NCBI GenBank assembly: GCA_937883755.1 | Contig: CAKZYA010000062.1 | Span: 226,192 to 290,191 of the forward strand | Direction: 5' to 3' | From: an uncultured Flammeovirgaceae bacterium | GTDB lineage: Bacteria; Bacteroidota; Bacteroidia; Cytophagales; Cyclobacteriaceae | Length of the DNA: 64,000 nt | Shown here: piece after piece, positions 26,110-34,015 of the stretch | How the letters are laid out: every line of letters begins with the position of its first letter | Numbering within the stretch: position 1 is the first letter of the stretch | Made by a program: the position numbers and the translations under genes | The notes under the pieces: model-generated | What the model was told of the DNA's origin: nothing | Databases searched by the model: none | The model's input: the letters and a program-made list of their open reading frames with translations, nothing else

Positions 26110-27515
26110 GCGGTAGTAGGTTTAGTTGCGACCATTTTAGGCTGAAATAATTTGCTCAGAACGATGTACAGAATTGCTCCAATGAACCAACCCGGTACCG
26201 CCATAAAAAACATAAAGTCAGCGCCAGTATAATCGTATAGCCAGTAACAAATTCCCAGCGAGAACACCCAGGTAACGAACACAATCGGGTTGAAAGATGA
26301 GCCGGTCACTTCAGCATAATTGCTCTGAAGCCCCAGGCGGGGAAAAAGAAATACATCAATCAGCACCACCGCACCTACCGGAGCCGCTACTAATGCGTAA
26401 ATACCCAAAAACTGATCTAGCTTGGAAACCAGCCAGGGCGAGCAAGCCAGCAAAGTAGCAATCACCCCAATAATCATGGTCAATCGCCAACGCTTTTGTT
26501 TGGGCAACACTACCTGAAAAGCCAGCCCGGCTCGGTAAATCGTAGGATTGGCAGTTGTCCAGCCAGCCACGATTACACAGATAATTCCAGCTAATCCTAC
26601 GCTATAAAACGCAATCTCGCCCGGTGAAGGATTTAGATTTCCGGCTTGCAAAGCGGTAGCACACAAAATTCCCGAAGCAATCCAGGCCATATAATGCCCC
26701 ACGAACATTCCCACTGCCGAAGCTAACCCATAAGTAGGCCGCTTGGCGTAGCGGTAAATGGACATATCGGTAAGGCCAATGTGCATAGCGGTATTACATA
26801 ACCAGGAAAACATAATCACGTGCCAGATAGTGTACTGCGACAAACCTTCCACCGCAGTTCCTGTCCATATTTTAGCGTTCGCTACTTCCCAGAACCGATC
26901 TAAGGAAGTTACGCCCAATTGAGGAAGCACCGCTACTGCTCCAGCAATGAAAATCAGTGGCATCCAGGGGGCGAAAATGTTGGCGAAATTGGATACTTGA
27001 TCGTAGCCCATCGTAGCCACAATCGCAATCACTGACCCAATCGCCAGCACAATCAGCACCGAAGGAATATTGCTAGGATAAATATCAGTCAGGCCGGGCA
27101 TGGGAATATCTACCAGTAAGCCCACCGCCGTAGACGAAACCCCAATCATCGCCGCTGCTGTCGCACTGAATAGCAAAATATTGACTACATTGTAGATAGT
27201 CACTAGCTTAAATCCGCAGATGCGCTCCAGTTGGTAGAAGATTGTCGTTCGGGTCTTCACCGCAGTAGGTGCGCAGATAAATGTCCAGCTTAGTGTAGCC
27301 AGAATATTCCCAATCAGTAGCCCCAGAAAAATATCGCGAGCGGTTACTCCGTGTAAAACGAACAATGGACCGATGACAAATTCGGTACCGGCAATGTGTT
27401 CTCCAGCCACCATCCCCACAAAGCTTCGGAAGCCCTTCACCTTATTTTCCGGTACTGGCTCCCGCTCGTACTCATTGACTTCAGCCAGTTGATCAGCGAT
27501 ATTTTTTTCGGCCAT
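26106..27515 (-). CDS. NCS1-family purine/cytosine-type permease
   Basis: A 469-residue membrane transporter with about 12 helices. The N-terminal GMVAGEHIAGTEFVIGPLFVLHGV and the later LERICGFKLVTIYNVVN fit the nucleobase:cation symporter-1 family, as do GYDQVSNFANIFAPWMPLIF and GWTTANPTIYRAGLAFQ. Members import nucleobases, nucleosides, hydantoins or thiamine precursors with H+ or Na+. It starts 10 bases after the sulfatase stop and overlaps the small membrane protein gene by four bases, so it is central to the operon. The substrate may be a ribosylated base, given the hydrolase downstream (inference). Confidence 0.88.
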   Translation of the reverse strand: MAEKNIADQLAEVNEYEREPVPENKVKGFRSFVGMVAGEHIAGTEFVIGPLFVLHGVTARDIFLGLLIGNILATLSWTFICAPTAVKTRTTIFYQLERICGFKLVTIYNVVNILLFSATAAAMIGVSSTAVGLLVDIPMPGLTDIYPSNIPSVLIVLAIGSVIAIVATMGYDQVSNFANIFAPWMPLIFIAGAVAVLPQLGVTSLDRFWEVANAKIWTGTAVEGLSQYTIWHVIMFSWLCNTAMHIGLTDMSIYRYAKRPTYGLASAVGMFVGHYMAWIASGILCATALQAGNLNPSPGEIAFYSVGLAGIICVIVAGWTTANPTIYRAGLAFQVVLPKQKRWRLTMIIGVIATLLACSPWLVSKLDQFLGIYALVAAPVGAVVLIDVFLFPRLGLQSNYAEVTGSSFNPIVFVTWVFSLGICYWLYDYTGADFMFFMAVPGWFIGAILYIVLSKLFQPKMVATKPTTA

Positions 27516-27525
27516 GAATTCTGGT

Positions 27526-29001
27526 TTAGTTAGTCGTTAGAGAGCGTGCCCATTCCTCCATCAATAAATCATCTAATTGCTGCACGGTATCAGCGTACTC
27601 CGTCGAGGTGGCTAGATTCTGATAAGCAACTGGACCGCTTTCATGGTTATATAATTCCTGAGCAACCGTTACTCCCGATGTATCCTGCCAGCGGGTATAG
27701 CGGTAGCGGTCGGTACGCATGGAGTAGCCCATAACTTCTCCTCGTTGGCGAGGGTACTGACTTAGTGCTACTTGCTTCCATTCTTGATTCGGTTCATTCA
27801 TAAGTGGAACAAAGCTTTTGCCCTGCAAGTGATTAGGAGAAGGCAACCCAGCCAGTTCGCAGAGCGACGGATAGATGTCGACGAATTCTACCAACGCGTC
27901 GGTTTGCTGTCCGGCGACTTCCATTCCTGGGGCACTAATGATTAGCGGAGAGTGAGTATCCAACTCAAAGTTAGTGTGTTTGCACCAGTCGCCGTAGTCA
28001 CCCAGCTTCCAGCCATGGTCACCCCACAGAACGATGATAGTGTTTTCTCGCAATCCCAACCTATCTAGTTCGTCTAGTACCTTGCCAATCTGGGCATCGG
28101 TGTAGCTCACACAAGCTCGGTAGCCATGAATCATATTGCGGGCTATGGTATCACTTACATTGTCTTCCGGTGGGATTAGCGAATACGCTCGGAGTTCTCC
28201 CCAATTGGTCAGGGCTACATCAGGAGCATCATCAGGCGGAGTATCTTGGTTAGGCAGCTCAATATCTGCCGGGTCGTACAAATCCCAGTACTTCTGGGGG
28301 GCATTGAACGGTAAGTGGGGTTTGTAGAAACCCACTCCTAGGAAGAAAGGCTGATCTCGCTGGCTCAATTTACCTAGCGTTCCTACTGCCCGCTCCGCCA
28401 CGATTCCATCGGGATAAGCCGTATCGGGCACTACGGCTCGTTCGTAGGGTGGACCACCGCCGTCGTTCTGGTCAGCCATCGCATTACTTTCATCAGTCAC
28501 ATAGGCTCGCCAGTTTTCCATCGGCCACTGGGGTTCAATCCGACGATCTTGATTACCTCCTTCTACACTCCAGGAAGCACTATCCAGAATAGCGGCGTGA
28601 TAGATTTTTCCCCAAAACTCAGCGTGATAGCCCTGCTGAATAAAATGTTCTGAAATAGTCGTCACTGAAGAAGGAACCACATCACGAAAGTAAGTTTGTA
28701 AATCGTAAACGTGAGAAGAGTCTGGTCTAAGTCCGGTCATTAAACTGGTACGGGAGGGAGAACAAACCGCTTGCTGGCAGTACGCCCGATTAAATACTAA
28801 ACCGTGACTAGCCAGTCGGTCAATATTGGGTGACTGGATATAGTCTTTACCGTAACAACCCAGTTCAGGGCGCAAATCGTCTACCGCGATAAAGAGTACG
28901 TTAGGGGGGGATTCAGTTTGGGAGGTAGTATCAGGAGTGGGTGATTGGCAACTGAAGAAAATGGAAAATCCTAGAATAAATGGGTGAATATTGATTATCA
29001 A
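27526..29001 (-). CDS. Sulfatase, probable lipoprotein with disrupted signal region
   Basis: A sulfatase of the iduronate-2-sulfatase-like group. The catalytic motif CSPSRTSLMTGLRP (Cys to be converted to formylglycine) follows NRAYCQQAV. Metal and substrate motifs are VLFIAVDDLRPELG, GFYKPHLPF, VLWGDHGWKLGDYG and KHTNFELDTHSPLI. The frame is open to 29280 but lacks a clean start. If the run of five T at 29005-29009 had six, an ATG at 29012 would give MKKALIINIHPF...FFSC, a perfect lipoprotein signal. Without it, the TTG at 29001 is the best start. The coding sequence may therefore be frameshifted, or the assembly may carry an indel error. Confidence 0.85.
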   Translation of the reverse strand: MIINIHPFILGFSIFFSCQSPTPDTTSQTESPPNVLFIAVDDLRPELGCYGKDYIQSPNIDRLASHGLVFNRAYCQQAVCSPSRTSLMTGLRPDSSHVYDLQTYFRDVVPSSVTTISEHFIQQGYHAEFWGKIYHAAILDSASWSVEGGNQDRRIEPQWPMENWRAYVTDESNAMADQNDGGGPPYERAVVPDTAYPDGIVAERAVGTLGKLSQRDQPFFLGVGFYKPHLPFNAPQKYWDLYDPADIELPNQDTPPDDAPDVALTNWGELRAYSLIPPEDNVSDTIARNMIHGYRACVSYTDAQIGKVLDELDRLGLRENTIIVLWGDHGWKLGDYGDWCKHTNFELDTHSPLIISAPGMEVAGQQTDALVEFVDIYPSLCELAGLPSPNHLQGKSFVPLMNEPNQEWKQVALSQYPRQRGEVMGYSMRTDRYRYTRWQDTSGVTVAQELYNHESGPVAYQNLATSTEYADTVQQLDDLLMEEWARSLTTN

Positions 29002-29044
29002 GGCTTTTTCATAAAAGCGCTCAATGCTAAAAATGGATATTTTT

Positions 29045-29220
29045 GCTCGTTCATTTTTGTCTTGATCGCGCGGCGAACCGCACAAAAACGAGCCGCAGCG
29101 GGTCTCGCCAGACCGGCGGCCGCCAAAAAGTTCAAGCGGTTCCCGCCGGGAAAAATTCAATGCTTCGCCCCACAATGCTAACACACACCCCGCTGAATTT
29201 TCAGGCCAGCATGCCGGAGA
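29045..29220. repeat. GC-rich palindrome-dense block
   Basis: A compositional island in an AT-richer region, packed with inverted repeats: GCTCGTTCATTTTTGT against ACAAAAACGAGC, GCGG-CGAA-CCGC, GGTCT-CGCC-AGACC, GGCGGCCGCC, TTCCC-GCC-GGGAA, and AAAATTCA against TGAATTTT (29152-29159 and 29194-29201). It looks like a dispersed mobile repeat rather than coding sequence, although a frame of the sulfatase passes through it. Confidence 0.65.
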
Positions 29221-29319
29221 GTAAAATAGTTTACGCAAATTGTTTCTGTGAGAAGACCATATATTAAGTATTGTTCTCATGTAGGGTGTTTTGTATGAGA
29301 ATAGACATTTGTGAAACTT

Positions 29320-30582
29320 CTAATCGCGATCAAGTAATAAACGCATCAGTTGTTCAGCGGCGACCTGTCCTTTTTGACGGACAAATGGGCGGGGAGTGTT
29401 GTCACCTACTTCGTATACCAGGCTCTCGGCACCAAACTCGCGGAACAGAAAGTTTTTGGAAACTCCGGGGGCATCTACACTGCCTTTAGCATTGATCTCG
29501 TAATTGGGAATATTGTCTTCAATGGAACTCAGCCATTCGGCCATCAGTCCAGGTGTGTTGGTTATCGATACACTGTCCAGCGTGTAATAAATGTCATCCC
29601 AGGTCGAGTGGAAATCCACTCCGAAGTAGAGCTTGGCGCCTTCAACCGTTTTTTTCCGTAAAAAATCTCGCACCGCCTGAGTTTCCGGATGATGAAACTG
29701 GCTCCAGTCCCGGTTCAAATCCACACCTCCGGCATTGTGACGCCAATGGCCTAAGTCGGCTCCGTCGGGGTTCATGAGTGGAACTACGTAAGTGGTATAT
29801 TTCTTTCTAAACTTCTTAGCGAGCTTACTATCTCCATTTAGGGTTTCTACAAAAGCCTTCATCGCTAGCCAGCCAGTTACTTCCGGCGGGTGCTGTCGTC
29901 CGAACACCATTAGGATTTTATCTTCCTGCTTGGCTTCGCTGATTTTCATATTTCGCATGGGTCGGCCTAATCGGCTTTCACCAATATCGGAGTAGCTAAT
30001 GTAAGACTGCTGGGAAAGGCTGTCAATCCAGGCAAAAATGTGTTTACTGGTCTGCAACTCCTGCCCGGCTACCCAAAGCGTATCTGAATCTAGTGATAAT
30101 TTTATCACGACTGACTGAGGAAGAGAGTTCGGTCCAAAGTCTGCCTCACCTTTGTTAAATTCTTGATAGTTGGCTGAATCCAGCGGTTGCCAGTTTTTAC
30201 CATCGTGGCTTAGTTTAGGAAAGTAGCGGTGCTTGGCGTTCTGGTAGGTGAATTTTACTAGCGCTTCTTTCGGCTCATTCGCCCAAATTTTAAAGGCATA
30301 CCAAGGGCTAGGATTAATAGGGACATTTTCGGGAGTAATCCACACTATCAGCGTATCTTCTTTCATCAGAACGCCATTGAGCCGGGCACCATCAAATTCA
30401 TTGCTGATGTAAATGCCCGCGTCTTCAAAAGTAAACGTATTACGGTACTGCTGCTGAATAGGTCGGGGGCTGGTATCTACTTCCCGAACCCCACCTTGTC
30501 CTTGGTATTTTTTCTTGGGAGTCTGCGACCAGCTGATCAGACTACTAGCCAGTATCAGTACAAATGTAAGTGTAGTACGCAT
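29320..30582 (-). CDS. M14-family zinc carboxypeptidase, secreted
   Basis: A 420-residue exported peptidase started at the ATG at 30582, which opens a signal peptide (RTTLTFVLILASSLISWSQ). Residues 30-190 form a beta-rich N-terminal domain. The catalytic domain has GRQHPPEVTGW (zinc His and Glu), NPDGADLGHWRHNAGGVDLNRDW (substrate-binding Asn-Arg), GVDFHSTWDD (third zinc ligand) and SLVYEVGDNTPR (catalytic Glu). The layout is that of M14 carboxypeptidases with an N-terminal immunoglobulin-like domain, active on peptides or murein. It ends about 300 bases before the sulfatase on the same strand, separated by the GC-rich repeat block. Confidence 0.9.
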   Translation of the reverse strand: MRTTLTFVLILASSLISWSQTPKKKYQGQGGVREVDTSPRPIQQQYRNTFTFEDAGIYISNEFDGARLNGVLMKEDTLIVWITPENVPINPSPWYAFKIWANEPKEALVKFTYQNAKHRYFPKLSHDGKNWQPLDSANYQEFNKGEADFGPNSLPQSVVIKLSLDSDTLWVAGQELQTSKHIFAWIDSLSQQSYISYSDIGESRLGRPMRNMKISEAKQEDKILMVFGRQHPPEVTGWLAMKAFVETLNGDSKLAKKFRKKYTTYVVPLMNPDGADLGHWRHNAGGVDLNRDWSQFHHPETQAVRDFLRKKTVEGAKLYFGVDFHSTWDDIYYTLDSVSITNTPGLMAEWLSSIEDNIPNYEINAKGSVDAPGVSKNFLFREFGAESLVYEVGDNTPRPFVRQKGQVAAEQLMRLLLDRD

Positions 30583-30656
30583 AGTGAAATGGTTATAAAG
30601 TAAACTAAACGGAGTTAGGCTACCATCCTTATCTATCCTGAATGGCTTCGCTGAAG

Positions 30657-31577
30657 CTAAGAATATTTTGGTAATAGTCGCCCCTTGCCCACTCTCGCGA
30701 AGCCCCAGGCTAGGAGTAAACCTGTTATGATATCCCAGATACCCCACCACCCTGCTAGAAATGCCATACCACCTAAGCCATCGTAAAAATTGAAGATAAT
30801 CACCAACGCTAAGCCCGAATTCTGAATACCCGTTTCTATCGCGATAGCTTTTCGGTCAGACAACTTGAGCCGAAATAATGCACTTACCCCGTAGCCAAGT
30901 AGATACGCTAGAGCATTATGAGCTAACACAATCAGCAAGAGCAAATGAACGTATTGTAAGAACAGATTAAAGTTAGCCGAAAAGGCTGCACCGATAAATG
31001 CAGCAAATATAACTAGCGAGATAATCCGCATAGTCCGCCGAGCTTTTTGCGTGAACCGAGGGAAGTAATGATTAACCAGCATCCCTACCAAAAGTGGGAG
31101 TCCAACCACCCAAAGAAGCGTGCCGATCATTTGACTTGCGGATAAAGAAATGGCAGGTGCCTCGTTCTGTGACTGTAAATACCAGCCCGACCAGAACGTA
31201 AAATTGAATGGTACAGTAACTATGGCTACTAGCGTAGCCAGAGCGGTTAGGCTTACTGATAAAGCTCCGTTACCCTTCGCCATCACGGTGAACATGTTGG
31301 ATAGATTGCCACCGGGGCAAGATGCCACTAAAAGCATTCCTAGAGCCACGCTGGTGGTAGGATTCAACACTAAAATCAGCAAATAGCTAATAGCTGGCAA
31401 CAACAAAAGTTGGGAAGCTAACCCAACTAGTACGCTACGTGGAGACCGAAACAATCGCTGAAAATCAGCTACTGTCAGTTCCAAGGCTACGCCGAACATT
31501 ACTAAGCTCAAGCAGAAGTTCATCAACCGTAAACTTTGCTGGTTGAAATTCAGTGTGAGTTCGTCCAGTACTTCCAT
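30657..31577 (-). CDS. Bile acid:sodium symporter (BASS) family transporter
   Basis: A 306-residue membrane protein with about nine or ten helices. Conserved features include FGVALELTVADFQRLFRSPR near the N-terminus, LLVASCPGGNLSNMFT with the sodium-site motif near residue 87, and IETGIQNSGLALVIIFNFY near residue 250. BASS proteins import organic anions such as bile acids, pantoate or pyruvate using Na+. The specific substrate is unknown. It follows the DUF4332 gene, but a terminator lies between them, so it probably has its own promoter. Confidence 0.9.
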   Translation of the reverse strand: MEVLDELTLNFNQQSLRLMNFCLSLVMFGVALELTVADFQRLFRSPRSVLVGLASQLLLLPAISYLLILVLNPTTSVALGMLLVASCPGGNLSNMFTVMAKGNGALSVSLTALATLVAIVTVPFNFTFWSGWYLQSQNEAPAISLSASQMIGTLLWVVGLPLLVGMLVNHYFPRFTQKARRTMRIISLVIFAAFIGAAFSANFNLFLQYVHLLLLIVLAHNALAYLLGYGVSALFRLKLSDRKAIAIETGIQNSGLALVIIFNFYDGLGGMAFLAGWWGIWDIITGLLLAWGFARVGKGRLLPKYS

Positions 31578-31582
31578 AAATG

Positions 31583-31611
31583 AAAAAAGCCATCTACAAT
31601 TGAGATGGCTT
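31583..31611 (-). terminator. Rho-independent terminator of the DUF4332 gene
   Basis: AAGCCATCT (31587-31595) and AGATGGCTT (31603-31611) form a nine-base stem with a seven-base loop. Read leftwards it is followed by a run of six T, the classical terminator form, just after the DUF4332 stop at 31632. Confidence 0.75.
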
Positions 31612-31631
31612 CCTTAGTAAGTAATTGTTAT

Positions 31632-32039
31632 TTAGTGGGTTACTACCGGATCTAGCTTTTTGGCTTGCTCCACAAAGTCAGTAACTTGTTTCACGCCCGG
31701 AACCACTCGAGTTAACTTCTTAGATGCGTTAGTTTCTAGCAGCTTAGCATGCAGATTTTCAGGATTACGATTACGCAATTCCTTCACTGTATCTACTCCC
31801 GATGCTTTCAGCAGCTCGGCAAACTGCCCAGCAATGCCTTTGATCCGGAAAAGATCGGCCATATTTACGAAAGTCAGAATTTTACTTTCGTCAATCTTGC
31901 TGGCTTCAGCAATGGCTTTTCGCCCTTTTTTGGTCGCTCCTTCTTTCAGCAAGCCACCTACTGATCGAACGCCCGCTTTGGCTAACTTTTTCTGAATAGT
32001 AACGCCAACGCCTTCAATGTCGGTGATAGTTTTTGACAT
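31632..32039 (-). CDS. DUF4332 helix-hairpin-helix protein
   Basis: A 135-residue protein made of two helix-hairpin-helix-type repeats: TDIEGVGVTIQKKLAKAGVRSVGGLL near the start and FRIKGIAGQFAELLKASGVDTVKELRNRNPENL near residue 62. This is the DUF4332 family, which resembles the DNA-binding end of some helicases and polymerases. It may bind DNA or act as a small structural domain. The gene stands alone with its own terminator. The long AT-rich upstream region (32040-32287) probably holds its promoter. Confidence 0.85.
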   Translation of the reverse strand: MSKTITDIEGVGVTIQKKLAKAGVRSVGGLLKEGATKKGRKAIAEASKIDESKILTFVNMADLFRIKGIAGQFAELLKASGVDTVKELRNRNPENLHAKLLETNASKKLTRVVPGVKQVTDFVEQAKKLDPVVTH

Positions 32040-32287
32040 GGTAAGAAATGTTTGGTTTATTATCGATTTACTAAATGAATTGTTTGAAGATCACTTATAA
32101 AAACAAGAAAAGTAATCGTATTTGACTTTTGCTACCAAAATAGAAAAAAAAATAATAGTAAAGCTATTCTAGTACCTTAAATCGTAACAAAACAAATTAA
32201 TAGTGCAGATTTCGCTCTCGGTTATTGTACCAATATCCAGATATTAGTTGAGTTGATATACATTTAGTAAATAAACAACCTATTACT

Positions 32288-33016
32288 ATGACATCTAAAT
32301 ATCATTGTTCATTGCACAAGATTGCTGTTTTCGGACTTTTATTATTAGCTTCACCTGCCATGAGTCAAGATTCCATCCTTCATATTCAACCTACTGAAGA
32401 TTTTGAGATTAATGGCGAGGGTAACCATTCTGCCTGGAGTAAAACTGAGTGGATAAAATTATCTCTGCAACACGGGCCTTCTGAAGAACTACTCACCCAG
32501 GCCAAAGTACTGTATTCTGAAACGGGTATATATTTTCTGATGCAGTGCGAGGACGAAATCCTGACGGCTACGCTGACTGAGGATTTTGCTGACTTATACA
32601 ATGAAGACGTAGTAGAGGTTTTCTTGTGGACAGATGAGGCGCAGTCGCTTTACTTTGAGTACGAACTTTCTCCACTGAACTACGAGTTACCCATTATCAT
32701 TCCCAACCGGGAAGGCACATTTTTTGGCTGGCAACCTTGGCACTATGAGGGCAAGCGACGTACCCGCCACGCTACTTCCGTACAAGGCGGAGATAAAGAA
32801 AGCATGGCAGAAGTTAGCGGCTGGACAGCTGAGTTTTTTATCCCTTACGCTTTACTCAAACCATTGGGTAATGTACCGCCCCAATCGGGCACTCGCTGGC
32901 GAGGCAACCTTTACCGCATTGACTACGACCTGGATGAACCACGCTACTGGCAATGGCAACCCACGTCAGGTAGTTTCCACGAGTTTCAGAAGTTTGGAAC
33001 GTTCGTTTTTGAGTAA
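32288..33016 (+). CDS. Exported carbohydrate-binding family 9-like protein
   Basis: A 242-residue protein with a signal peptide (residues 1-27, IAVFGLLLLASPAMSQ). The mature part has the CBM9-like beta-sandwich pattern found in Bacteroidota: HSAWSKTEWIKL near the start, VLYSETGIYFLMQCED, YNEDVVEVFLWTD, YFEYELSPLNY, GWTAEFFIPYALL and a final RGNLYRIDYD...WQWQPT. Such domains bind sugars or polysaccharide ends at the cell surface. It is a single-gene unit that converges with the next hypothetical gene. Confidence 0.85.
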   Translation: MTSKYHCSLHKIAVFGLLLLASPAMSQDSILHIQPTEDFEINGEGNHSAWSKTEWIKLSLQHGPSEELLTQAKVLYSETGIYFLMQCEDEILTATLTEDFADLYNEDVVEVFLWTDEAQSLYFEYELSPLNYELPIIIPNREGTFFGWQPWHYEGKRRTRHATSVQGGDKESMAEVSGWTAEFFIPYALLKPLGNVPPQSGTRWRGNLYRIDYDLDEPRYWQWQPTSGSFHEFQKFGTFVFE

Positions 33017-33034
33017 TTTTCACTCAACACCTCT

Positions 33035-33065
33035 AGTGCGCGTTTAGCGTAGTGTAACGCGTACT
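33035..33065. terminator. Hairpin between convergent genes
   Basis: AGTGCGCGTT (33035-33044) and AACGCGTACT (33056-33065) form a ten-base stem with one mismatch. It lies between two converging genes and may stop transcription from both sides, although it lacks a T-run. Confidence 0.4.
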
Positions 33066-33102
33066 CAATCCACAATTAAGCAGCTTACTCGAGATGAAAC
33101 CA

Positions 33103-33807
33103 TTACGGATGAAGTTCCACTTTCCGGTAGTGTTCTACAAGCCATGCTAACTCAGCGCCACTTGAGGAAGATATTTTTTCCTTTTTGGCAAACTCTTCAA
33201 GCTTAGACGAATAGTAGCAAAGTAAATAGATAAGGTGCCTTACTGATTTTATCTCAACTATGTTGTTTTCAGATCTCATGAGGTAGTGTTGGTCATCCTT
33301 TCGCTCAAAACGAGGAGGTATTGTATAATTGTAAGAACCTTCCCTGATTGTTGCACTGGCGGAGAGTCCCATACTCATTTTGGTGACGATAGTTGGAAAC
33401 TGGGCGTTCCAGATTTTTACAAACCCCGACAGGTCTGAGTTACTGCTTCCGTCTAGGTAGATAAATTCTTCACCACCCATCGTGATCTTACCCACCCGAT
33501 TTAGTGCACCCAGGACGTAAACTGAGTTATTCTTCATGTATTGAAACTCATCGTGGTAGATATTTAACCTTAGTGGGAGGTCAGCCGCTTTCGTATTATC
33601 AGTAAAGTAAATGGTTCCTGTAATGAAGTCATCGTAGAGAAACCGGCTTCCCCTAATGGAATCAACATGATTGTACTGATACCCTGTTTGAGACGAATCG
33701 GACTCAGGAAAAGCTGGGGCAGCCACAGGACTTCGGCTCGTAGAGAGTGTTTGGGCAAAAGAAGTAAGCGACACCAAGGAAAAAATCCATGCTATATATA
33801 TTTTCAT
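33103..33807 (-). CDS. Exported hypothetical protein
   Basis: A 234-residue protein with a Sec signal (KIYIAWIFSLVSLTSFAQ), started at the ATG at 33807. The mature part is beta-rich in the middle (GTIYFTDN, LPLRLNIYHDEFQYMKNN, KITMGGEEFIYLDGS) and ends in helices (HLIYLLCYYSSKLEEFAKKE). I recognise no family with confidence. It stands alone, convergent with the CBM9-like gene on one side and divergent from a long secreted protein gene on the other. Confidence 0.75.
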   Translation of the reverse strand: MKIYIAWIFSLVSLTSFAQTLSTSRSPVAAPAFPESDSSQTGYQYNHVDSIRGSRFLYDDFITGTIYFTDNTKAADLPLRLNIYHDEFQYMKNNSVYVLGALNRVGKITMGGEEFIYLDGSSNSDLSGFVKIWNAQFPTIVTKMSMGLSASATIREGSYNYTIPPRFERKDDQHYLMRSENNIVEIKSVRHLIYLLCYYSSKLEEFAKKEKISSSSGAELAWLVEHYRKVELHP

Positions 33808-34015
33808 AGCAGTGGTCGTTTGAATAATCAATAAAAATATAACGTATTCAGCAATACTCAACTTAAGGATTTTTGACTAGTTTTCCTAACCGTAACCCTT
33901 TCTGTGAATTGGACAAAACAATCTATAAATTCACGGATAAAGATTAGACTTACAATTCATTCTGAATTGCAGCATCAGCGTTCCAAATTCTGACTTCAAC
34001 CTATTCATCTACCGC

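Noticed and set aside
29043..29267. Plus-strand open frames across the region 28984-29661
   Set aside because: They run through the GC-rich repeat block or antisense to the carboxypeptidase gene, and have no start context or family pattern.
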